Source: Actinomycetospora termitidis
GTDB lineage: Bacteria > Actinomycetota > Actinomycetes > Mycobacteriales > Pseudonocardiaceae
NCBI RefSeq assembly: GCF_030286555.1
Contig: NZ_JASVWF010000007.1
Coordinates: 124,001 to 188,000, forward strand
Reading direction: 5' to 3'
Length of the DNA stretch: 64,000 bases
Shown here one piece after another: positions 32,671 to 38,908 of the stretch; positions within the stretch are counted from its first letter, which is position 1; each line of letters opens with the position of its first letter. The notes below the pieces were generated by a model. That model worked only from the letters and a program-made list of their open reading frames with translations, ran no database searches and was not told the DNA's origin. The position numbers and the translations under genes were made by a program.

Positions 32671-33525
32671 TCAGGTGGTGGCCGTGCCCGTGGTGGCCTT
32701 GTGGCCGTTGGCCTGGTTGAACTCCTCGGCCATGGCCCGCGCCCGGCGGATGGCCTGCTCCTCGCTGCCCGCGGCAGCCCCGGTCGCCCCGGCGGCCGAC
32801 GAGCCGCCTCCCTGGCCCTTGCCGGCGCCCTCGACGATCTGGCCCTTGCGGCGCAGGTAGCCGACGGTTTCGGTCTGCACGGCCTTCCGGAACGACTCGA
32901 TGTCGGCCGTGGCTGCCTTCGCGGCGTTGCGGGCGGCCCGCTCCGGGCGCTGCCCGTCGGCGAGGTTGTCGGCGAGGTAGCGACGCCCGATGCCTTCGGC
33001 GAGGCTTCGGTACTCGGCTCCGGCGCCGTCGGGGCGCAGCTCGCGGAGCTCGGACCGCAGCTCGAGGTCGGCTTCGCGCTGGTCGGCGCGCGACGGGCCG
33101 TCGTCGTCCCGGTCGGAGCGCTGCCGGTCCTGGCCCTTGTCGTCGCCCTTGCCCTGCTGGTCGTCGTCGCGCTGGCCCTTGCGCAGCTGCTTGCCCTGCG
33201 CGTTCACGAGCCGGTCGGCGATCTGCTGGGCGTACTGCTGCATGGCCGGGGCGAGCATGTCGGCGACCTGCTTGAGCTGGCCCTCGGAGAGGTCCCCGCT
33301 CTTGCTGTCGTCCTGCTTGCCCTGGTCGTCGCCCTTCGTGTCCTGTTGGCCCGTCCCGGTCCGGTCCGTGCCCTTGCCGCCGAGAAGCGAGTCGAGATGG
33401 GCGTCGGACTGGCCGGAGCCGCCCTTCCCGCTGTCGCCCTGCTTGCCGTCGTGTGCGCGCTGCTCGGTGCCGGCGTCGCCCTTGGCGCCGTCGGTGCCGG
33501 ACTGCGTGCTGGCGTCGTCCGCCAC
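32671..33525 (-). CDS. Capsid scaffolding protein
   Basis: A 284-residue, highly charged, Gln/Asp/Lys/Gly-rich protein starting at GTG 33525. A disordered first half (QGKGDDKGQDRQRSDRDDDG) is followed by coiled-coil helix (LELRSELRELR, ESFRKAVQTETVGYL). Such composition, upstream of decoration and major capsid genes, is typical for scaffold that directs procapsid assembly and leaves before packaging. No protease active site is visible. Confidence 0.8.
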   Translation of the reverse strand: MADDASTQSGTDGAKGDAGTEQRAHDGKQGDSGKGGSGQSDAHLDSLLGGKGTDRTGTGQQDTKGDDQGKQDDSKSGDLSEGQLKQVADMLAPAMQQYAQQIADRLVNAQGKQLRKGQRDDDQQGKGDDKGQDRQRSDRDDDGPSRADQREADLELRSELRELRPDGAGAEYRSLAEGIGRRYLADNLADGQRPERAARNAAKAATADIESFRKAVQTETVGYLRRKGQIVEGAGKGQGGGSSAAGATGAAAGSEEQAIRRARAMAEEFNQANGHKATTGTATT

Positions 33526-33678
33526 GGTGGCCTCCTCGGTGACGTCCCATCACGTCCCGTTCGGCCTGCCGGGCCCCACCAGCGGTTCCCTGTCGCAGAC
33601 GCGCCCGTCGGGGATCGTCGGGCGGTCACGATCCACACGGGGTCGCGGGTGCGCCCGTGCTGCGAGCAGGGCGGGCGG

Positions 33679-33693
33679 GTTCGTCACACGGCG
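33679..33693. repeat. GTTCGTCACACGGCG motif, copy C
   Basis: Third exact copy, in the 294-base gene-free gap 33526-33819 upstream of the scaffold gene. It lies 13 bases left of a 10-bp hairpin. Apart from these two elements I see nothing in the gap. Confidence 0.65.
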
Positions 33694-33706
33694 TCGAGCA
33701 GCACAA

Positions 33707-33742
33707 CGCCCCCGGGTAGCTGGCCTCCAGCGCCCGGGGGCG
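33707..33742 (-). terminator. Terminator hairpin between the small-gene cluster and scaffold
   Basis: CGCCCCCGGG pairs perfectly with CCCGGGGGCG across a 16-base loop. Leftward transcripts from the cluster at 33820-44783 pass through it before the scaffold gene, so it could tune head-gene expression. No T tract. Confidence 0.6.
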
Positions 33743-33819
33743 AGGGCGGACGGCGGGCGACTATGCCGGCGGTCGGGTGTCGAGGCGTCCCACGACAGGC
33801 GCCCGTCCGTGCGGCGAGC

Positions 33820-34080
33820 CTAGCGCGGTCGGTGGGTGAGGATGCCAGCGTAGTCGGACAGCGGCGCCGAGCACGGCGGGCGCAGCACCTGCCCGTCGCA
33901 GCCCGGTCGGCAGCACTCGTAGAGCCGGTGCCCGTGGGGGGCGGAGGCGCGCACCGCCGGGCAGTTGCACGGCTGCCAGCCGACGGTGAACAGCGTGACC
34001 CCGTTGACCGGGCGTCCCCAGCGGCAGCCGTTCGGGCACCGCTCCGGCGGTATCTCGACGACCTCGCCTCCGTGCGGCAC
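33820..34080 (-). CDS. Cys-rich small protein, probable zinc binder
   Basis: An 86-residue protein from GTG 34080. Seven or more Cys lie in paired spacing (ERCPNGCRWG, QPCNCPA, ECCRPGCDGQ, PPCS). That spacing suggests one or two zinc knuckles and possible nucleic-acid or protein binding. Upstream start options run into non-coding sequence. Function unknown. Confidence 0.55.
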   Translation of the reverse strand: MPHGGEVVEIPPERCPNGCRWGRPVNGVTLFTVGWQPCNCPAVRASAPHGHRLYECCRPGCDGQVLRPPCSAPLSDYAGILTHRPR

Positions 34081-34222
34081 GACGGCGAGGGTAGGTGAGG
34101 TGTGCGCCCCGGCGCAGGACGTCGGGTGGGCGAAAGACGGGCCCACCCTCTGGCGACGTCCTTCGCTCCTCTGCCCGGGGTGGGCTCCGGGGGAGGTGAC
34201 GTTGACGCCGGGGCGCGAGGTA

Positions 34223-34441
34223 TCAGGCTGGCGGGTCCCAGAGCAGCTCACGGGTGCCGCCGCCGGGCTGGTCGACGTAGACCTTCCGACCGTCGCGCTG
34301 TGCCTCGCTCAGGACGTCGTAAAGCTGGACGGCCCGGTTCATCGTGTCGGCGTGGCCGAGCCCGTCGCGGGCGGACGCCGCCTTGAGTGCCGCCTCCGCC
34401 TTTGGGATCAGCGGGACTTGAATTGTGGACGACGTGATCAT
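34223..34441 (-). CDS. Ribbon-helix-helix-like small DNA-binding protein
   Basis: A 72-residue protein from ATG 34441 with an AGGAGGA ribosome site. A beta strand (SSTIQVPLIPKAEAAL) precedes two helices (KAASARDGLGHADTMNRAV, YDVLSEAQRDG). This is the strand-helix-helix order of Arc/MetJ regulators. One of three such proteins in the prophage. Confidence 0.6.
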   Translation of the reverse strand: MITSSTIQVPLIPKAEAALKAASARDGLGHADTMNRAVQLYDVLSEAQRDGRKVYVDQPGGGTRELLWDPPA

Positions 34442-34617
34442 GGCTTCCTCCTGTCGAGCAGTCGTTCTCCTCGAGCCACCTCGCGGCGCAGCCACCCGGG
34501 CAGCTCCTCGAGCGTGGCGGCGTGCGACGTCCACGACTGGGCGGCCACCCGCACCTCGATGGTTGGCTGGGCGGCGTGCAGGGCACGGCCGACACGCCGG
34601 GACAGATCGGGGCTCAC
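34438..34617 (-). CDS. 59-aa hypothetical protein
   Basis: From GTG 34617, overlapping both neighbours by four bases (GTGA, ATGA). The sequence is amphipathic (TIEVRVAAQSWTSHAATLEEL) and ends in a basic helix (WLRREVARGERLLDRRKP). It is called on coupling. No domain recognised. Confidence 0.5.
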   Translation of the reverse strand: MSPDLSRRVGRALHAAQPTIEVRVAAQSWTSHAATLEELPGWLRREVARGERLLDRRKP

Positions 34618-34889
34618 GCGCGCCGCCACGGGATATCCGTGCGGCCGACCCGGATGACCGTGCCGGGGGCGATCTTGCGCGGGCCGTACACGCGCGTGCT
34701 CAGCAACGGTGGACCACCGTCCGGTCGAAGCGTGGTGCCGTTCGTGGACCCCAGATCCTCCACGAAGACATCGCCGCAATCGTCCTCGAACACGCGGCAG
34801 TGCCGGTTGGAGACGTACGGGTCGTCGCTGATTCGCACGTCGCAGGACTCGTCCGTGCCGAACACGACCGAGCGCACGTCACTGCTCAC
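34614..34889 (-). CDS. FHA-domain protein
   Basis: A 91-residue protein that is almost entirely one forkhead-associated domain: SSDVRSVVFGTDESCDVRI, then the phosphothreonine-binding SNRHCRV and VEDLGSTNGTTLR. FHA domains bind pThr peptides in Ser/Thr kinase signalling, which is abundant in actinobacteria. There is no kinase gene in this phage region, so the ligand would be a host-phosphorylated protein. It starts at GTG 34889. An FHA-only gene among virion and toxin genes is unusual. Confidence 0.88.
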   Translation of the reverse strand: MSSDVRSVVFGTDESCDVRISDDPYVSNRHCRVFEDDCGDVFVEDLGSTNGTTLRPDGGPPLLSTRVYGPRKIAPGTVIRVGRTDIPWRRA

Positions 34890-35166
34890 AGCTGCACTCT
34901 GGCCAGAACGTCAGCGACCACGGCGCATGGTGGCCCTCGCAGCCGCATGTCTCGGTGCAGCGCCCGACGCCGTGCTTCCCGTTGTCGCCGACCGGGCGGT
35001 GTTCGTTGATCTGCCGGAGCATCTCGTTCAGCGTGCCGATTGCCGCCATCGACATGTCCCGATCGAGACCGGCTTTGACGCGCTCAGCGAGCGCGGCCTG
35101 CGCGAGGCACAGGTGCTCCTGCACCGTCTTCGGCACCTCGGTGCTGCCGGCGTCGACAGGGTTCAC
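34879..35166 (-). CDS. Hypothetical protein with Cys/His-rich C-terminus
   Basis: A 95-residue protein from GTG 35166 (GTGA). Helical N-terminal two thirds (VQEHLCLAQAALAERVKAG, LNEMLRQINEHRP). The end holds five Cys and two His (GRCTETCGCEGHH, WPECSCEQ), a likely zinc site. Function unknown. Confidence 0.55.
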   Translation of the reverse strand: MNPVDAGSTEVPKTVQEHLCLAQAALAERVKAGLDRDMSMAAIGTLNEMLRQINEHRPVGDNGKHGVGRCTETCGCEGHHAPWSLTFWPECSCEQ

Positions 35167-35492
35167 CGTGTCCACCGCCTGACGTGTCCCCGCTCGACGG
35201 CCAGCTCGGCGGAACGACGACGGAGGAAGGCGTGGTGGTCCTGCTCGGCCTGGCTGATCTGCACGGACATCGGCGGCCACATCGGAGGGCCGGACGGGCG
35301 GCTCATCGCCCCGCGGACCGCATCTGGGCCCGATGCCAGCGCCTCCACAAGGACCTTCGCGATGGCGCGGGACCGCGCCTCCTGCTCCTCGATGTCCGCC
35401 CACGGCAGCGCGCCTGTCATCTCGTCGTGGTCGTCCATGCCGAACGGGCGGGCGGCGTGCCCGACCCGTCGTCGTCCTCGCCTCTGCCTCAT
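35163..35492 (-). CDS. Hypothetical helical protein
   Basis: A 109-residue protein from ATG 35492 (ATGA overlap). Acidic helix after a basic start (DDHDEMTGALPWADIEEQEA), ending in a charged helix (EQDHHAFLRRRSAELAVER). No recognised domain. It lies between the ADP-ribosyltransferase-like gene and the Cys-rich gene. Confidence 0.5.
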   Translation of the reverse strand: MRQRRGRRRVGHAARPFGMDDHDEMTGALPWADIEEQEARSRAIAKVLVEALASGPDAVRGAMSRPSGPPMWPPMSVQISQAEQDHHAFLRRRSAELAVERGHVRRWTR

Positions 35493-35866
35493 GGTTCCTC
35501 CACTGCGAGTGCGGTCCGGTTGACGACGAGCACGGTCCCGTCCGGGTAGCGGACCGCGTCGTAGCCGAGAGCGGCGGCCAGACGCCCCGGGTCCTCGGTA
35601 AGCACGCGTAAGCTGCGCTGCTCCCGCTCGGTGAGCGTCGCCAGCTCCTGCGCGCGGCGGGCCAGCAGTTCCTCGACGCCGACGAGGCGGGCGCCGGCCA
35701 GCGGCACCGCCCTCACCACGACGCCGCCATTCCCTGCGTACTGCCGGGCCGTGTCCGCGTCCTCGGTCGTGTAGATGCCGACGCCTCCAGCGCCGCGGCC
35801 GAGGTGCGCAGGTCCGCGCACGAAGGCCTCGGCGTAGTCGGCTGCACGCCTCGCCGGGGCGGTCAC
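35489..35866 (-). CDS. ADP-ribosyltransferase-like small protein
   Basis: A 125-residue protein from GTG 35866 (GTGA). The order of elements resembles phage ART-like domains: AFVRGPAHLGRGAGGVGIYTTED (first Arg and glycine turn), ARQYAGNGGVVVRAVPL, then a C-terminal LAAALGYDAVRYPDGTVLVVN strand pair. A clear catalytic E-x-E is not visible, so it may be inactive, divergent or a binding domain. It is encoded two genes after the MuF-ART fusion, suggesting functional linkage. Confidence 0.5.
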   Translation of the reverse strand: MTAPARRAADYAEAFVRGPAHLGRGAGGVGIYTTEDADTARQYAGNGGVVVRAVPLAGARLVGVEELLARRAQELATLTEREQRSLRVLTEDPGRLAAALGYDAVRYPDGTVLVVNRTALAVEEP

Positions 35867-36018
35867 GAGCGAGATACCCGGGCGACGTACTCGCGCCACG
35901 CCTGCACGCCCTGCTCCAGCAGGATGCGCGTCGCCTCCTCCGAGGTGGACACGTCGGGCTCGACAGGCTGGAGGTCGTCCTCTACGAACCTGTCGGCTGG
36001 ATCGTTCGGGCCGGTCAC
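35863..36018 (-). CDS. 51-aa protein directly after the MuF-ART toxin gene
   Basis: Starts at GTG 36018 inside the toxin stop codon (GTGA) and ends in the start of the ART-like gene (GTGA). Acidic N-terminus (PADRFVEDDLQPVEPDV), then a helix (ATRILLEQGVQAWREYVA). Size and position would suit a toxin-binding factor, but there is no homology evidence. Confidence 0.55.
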   Translation of the reverse strand: MTGPNDPADRFVEDDLQPVEPDVSTSEEATRILLEQGVQAWREYVARVSRS

Positions 36019-37376
36019 GGTGCCTCCGGGGGAAGTGCGACGACGTAGAGCACCCGCTGAGTGCCCCGGCGCTCTTCGGACTGCACGAGGTAGCGGGTGC
36101 CGTGACCCAGAATCAGCTCGTCCTCGTCGGCCTTGAACGTGACCCCGGTGCCACGGACGACGATCGCCGGAGTTCCGGCGGGCACGGTGATGTTCAGCAG
36201 GATGGACGCGGTGCTGAACTCGTCAGCCGCGGTGCCGAGGTTCGTCGACTGGTAGCCCGCGCCGACGAACACGTCGCCTGGCGACAGGTCGTCGGGCACG
36301 TTGCTGCTGACGCCCCGGGCCACCTGCACGTTCGCCGGCACCGAGTACGCCGCCAGGAGGCTGTCCAGGTTCCGGATGTCGTCCTCGGCCCACTCGTTGA
36401 CCCACGACGCCCCGAAGCGCAGCCGATCGTTGATACCGACGTAGGTGCCGCCCACGTAGTCGGACAGCGAACTCCGCTGCTCGTAGGTCGAGGTCACGTT
36501 CTCGCGGTAGTGCTCGACGAGCTCGGCCGGCGTGTAGCTCCTCTTCGGCTTCACGACGGACGCGGAGGAGGGCTCTCCGGCGATGCCGCGGTGCAGGGTG
36601 GTGCCCGAGTTCGCGGCCTCGGCGCGGAAGCGCTGCTGGTCGACGACCACGGGCTCTCTGGTCCATCGCTGACGGCGCAGCAAGATCCGCATCACCTCGT
36701 CGTCCTCTGCCGTCGAGTGATGCGCTCGGTTCAGCTCGGCGGCGGTGTCGACCCACTCGCGCAGCGTCGTCCGCTGCGGTGCGATCGGCGCGGGGAGCGG
36801 GCCGTCGCCCTCGCGGCGGACGTCGCGGCTTTGAGTCGACTTTGGCGTGGACGACAGTCCGTCACTGCTCGCAAAGCCCTGGCCTCGCTGCTGGTCACGC
36901 AACGTGCCACGCTCGGTGCCCCGACGGGCCTCCCGCTCGCGGCGCCTACGCTCCCGCTCCTCGCGTCGGCGCCGCTCGACGTCTTGCTGCACTTCGCGGC
37001 GACGCTTGCGGCGCTCGGTGCGCGACGGCCTGCGTTGCTCGGGCGGCTCCTCACGGGCCCGCTCTTCGGCCTGCACCTCGGCCTGCTCTGCGCCGTGCGG
37101 CTCCACGTCCCCAGGGACCACCAGCACGACCAAGGTCCGACAGTGATCATGGAACGGCGGGTCCATCTGCGGGCCGATGAGGGTGTCGAACTCCTCGTCC
37201 ATCCCGACGATCGGGTTGTCGGCGGCGAGAGCCAGGCAGATGTCGGAGGTGCGGTTGTCGATGACGTGGATGAGGCCGCGCTTGAGCTCGCGGATGGTGA
37301 ACCGCCCGGAAGCCATCGTCTCCTGCGCGCGCTTCTCGGCCCTCTCGAAGGCGAGCGACTGCCCGGGGGTGCTCAC
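36015..37376 (-). CDS. MuF-type minor capsid protein fused to an ADP-ribosyltransferase toxin domain
   Basis: A 453-residue protein from GTG 37376. Residues about 1-95 are the C-terminal part of a MuF domain (VIDNRTSDICLAL, PPFHDHCRTLV). A highly charged helix follows (about 110-175, Arg/Glu runs). The C-terminal 150 residues form an ART exoenzyme domain: R354 in QVARGVSS, STN at 377-379 in AGYQSTNLG, and E418/E420 in ADEDELILG. This R-ST[S/N]-ExE triad marks Arg-directed ADP-ribosyltransferases. MuF fusions of this kind are known polymorphic toxins carried in temperate phage heads. It would be packaged and injected with the DNA. Confidence 0.85.
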   Translation of the reverse strand: MSTPGQSLAFERAEKRAQETMASGRFTIRELKRGLIHVIDNRTSDICLALAADNPIVGMDEEFDTLIGPQMDPPFHDHCRTLVVLVVPGDVEPHGAEQAEVQAEERAREEPPEQRRPSRTERRKRRREVQQDVERRRREERERRRREREARRGTERGTLRDQQRGQGFASSDGLSSTPKSTQSRDVRREGDGPLPAPIAPQRTTLREWVDTAAELNRAHHSTAEDDEVMRILLRRQRWTREPVVVDQQRFRAEAANSGTTLHRGIAGEPSSASVVKPKRSYTPAELVEHYRENVTSTYEQRSSLSDYVGGTYVGINDRLRFGASWVNEWAEDDIRNLDSLLAAYSVPANVQVARGVSSNVPDDLSPGDVFVGAGYQSTNLGTAADEFSTASILLNITVPAGTPAIVVRGTGVTFKADEDELILGHGTRYLVQSEERRGTQRVLYVVALPPEAP

Positions 37377-38023
37377 GCCCGGGCTCTGTTCCAGCCGTCC
37401 ATGCCGGTCCGCAGCAGCTGGTTGGTGACCGAGATGGTGGCGTCCCGCGCACCGCGACGCACCGGCGCCTCCAGGCCCCACACAGCGCCCCGGGTGCGTG
37501 TTCCGGGCAGTGGCACCCGGTCACGGGCGCATAGCCGCGACACCAGCGCCGGCGGCTGCTCGGCGTACACGACCCAAAGCCGCTTCTGCTCGGTGACCTC
37601 GTCGTCGACTAGGAACCGGGCTCCCTCCAGGCGGTCCGCGACCGAGGTGTAGCCGTCCCGCTCGATCGGCCCGGCCGCCTCCCGCGCCGCCGTGATCCCG
37701 AGCTCGGCGGCGGCACGCTCCGCATCGTTCCGGGCGAGCGTCCCCAGCTGGTCGGCGACCAGGCCCAGCGCGCGCTCACGGGTGAGGGCCAGCAGGTCCC
37801 CGACCGGGGGCAGCAGTACCCGCACCAGCCACCCGGACTCGGGCAGCAGGTCGTCCCGCAGCAGCCCCTCCCGGTCCTGCCCGGCTTCCCCGATCCGCTG
37901 GGCGACCGCGCGGGCGACCCGCTCCATGCGCTCGTCGAGGGCCCGGAAAGCGGCGTCCTCCATCTCGAGGAGTTCGTCGGCGGTGGACATGGCGGCGGCT
38001 CGGATGCGGTCGGCCGTGGTCAC
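37373..38023 (-). CDS. MuF-like minor head protein, N-terminal half
   Basis: A 216-residue helical protein from GTG 38023 (GTGA). It ends in ISVTNQLLRTGMDGWNRARA, typical of the helix before the MuF Cys-containing core. That core is found in the next gene, so the MuF protein appears to be split in two overlapping genes. It should contact the portal inside the head. Confidence 0.7.
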   Translation of the reverse strand: MTTADRIRAAAMSTADELLEMEDAAFRALDERMERVARAVAQRIGEAGQDREGLLRDDLLPESGWLVRVLLPPVGDLLALTRERALGLVADQLGTLARNDAERAAAELGITAAREAAGPIERDGYTSVADRLEGARFLVDDEVTEQKRLWVVYAEQPPALVSRLCARDRVPLPGTRTRGAVWGLEAPVRRGARDATISVTNQLLRTGMDGWNRARA

Positions 38024-38367
38024 GCGCAGCAGCCGTCGCAACCGTGCGTCATCTGCGCCGACACCCAGTCGTCGGGAGTCACTGGCTCCGGCGGCTCGCC
38101 GTCGAGGCCGTGCATCCCGGAAGCGGCCAGCGCGCGCCAGTACGCCTGCTGGTCCGGGTCGGGGTGGCCGATGCGGTGCTCGCAGGTGCGCTCGAAAATG
38201 CCGCGGTCAGCGCGCCAGTGCAGGCGCATCCCGCGCATGGAGTGCTCGGTGGGCGAGTGCACGATGCACGTCCGGCCTGCACATTCGTCGGGGTCGTGCG
38301 TGGTCATGACCCGCACGTGGTCGGGCAGCACGGAGATGGTGGCGCCGTCAATCAGGACCGTGCTCAC
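38020..38367 (-). CDS. Hypothetical protein between portal and MuF
   Basis: A 115-residue protein from GTG 38367 (GTGA). It has scattered Cys/His (DECAGRTCIVHSP, ERTCEHRIGHPDPD, HGCDGCCA), which could bind zinc. The end CDGCCA is unusual. Not assigned. Confidence 0.55.
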   Translation of the reverse strand: MSTVLIDGATISVLPDHVRVMTTHDPDECAGRTCIVHSPTEHSMRGMRLHWRADRGIFERTCEHRIGHPDPDQQAYWRALAASGMHGLDGEPPEPVTPDDWVSAQMTHGCDGCCA

Positions 38368-38735
38368 TCGTCGTCCTCCGGTTCGTCGGTGGCCCGCGCC
38401 AGCAGCTGCTCCGCCCCCGACACCTCGGGCAGCATCAGCGGGTTGCCGAGCAGGGCCGCGCGGCATCGGGCCGCGTTGTGGTTCAGGTAGGACACCCGGG
38501 ACCAGCCGTTGGGCTTCACCTCGTGGCCGCCGAGCTGGTACCAGCGGCCGGCGATCCGGCCGGGGCGCTTGAGGGGCACCACGAAGGTGCCGCAGTCGTC
38601 GCACGGGCGGGGACGGCCCAGCACCTTGGCGGGCCTGCCGCCCCCGTCGGCGGTGACTTGACCGGGGGCGACCTTCGCGGAGGGCCAGCGCATCCGCACG
38701 GCCTTGCAGAGGTCCTGGGCGTAGGCGAGGGTCAC
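38364..38735 (-). CDS. Hypothetical protein with CxxC
   Basis: A 123-residue protein from GTG 38735 (GTGA). Basic N-terminus, then RPCDDCGTFVVPLKRPGR, a C-x2-C zinc-ribbon half, and NHNAARCRAALLG. Acidic tail. It is small and probably nucleic-acid-associated, but not recognised. Confidence 0.5.
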   Translation of the reverse strand: MTLAYAQDLCKAVRMRWPSAKVAPGQVTADGGGRPAKVLGRPRPCDDCGTFVVPLKRPGRIAGRWYQLGGHEVKPNGWSRVSYLNHNAARCRAALLGNPLMLPEVSGAEQLLARATDEPEDDE

Positions 38736-38908
38736 TCCTCGGCCTCCAGTCGCTTCTCGGCGTCGTCGAGGTCCAGCGCGAGGGTGCGGACCCCGCGGCG
38801 GGCCTGCTCGCGGCCGTACGTCTCAGCCACGGCAGCGGAGACCACGCGCGGGTTGATCCATGCGCCGTTGTGAGGCGAGCGATGCACGACCAGCCACGAG
38901 TCGCTCAC
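38732..38908 (-). CDS. 58-aa hypothetical protein after portal
   Basis: From GTG 38908, overlapping the portal stop by four bases. N-terminal beta stretch (DSWLVVHRSPHNGAWI) then an acidic helix (LALDLDDAEKRLEAEE). Called on coupling and composition. Confidence 0.5.
   Translation of the reverse strand: MSDSWLVVHRSPHNGAWINPRVVSAAVAETYGREQARRGVRTLALDLDDAEKRLEAEE

Noticed and set aside
34141-34185. GCCCACCC/GGGTGGGC inverted repeat as terminator
   Set aside because: Only 8 bp with a 29-base loop and no other support, too weak to call in this GC-rich DNA.
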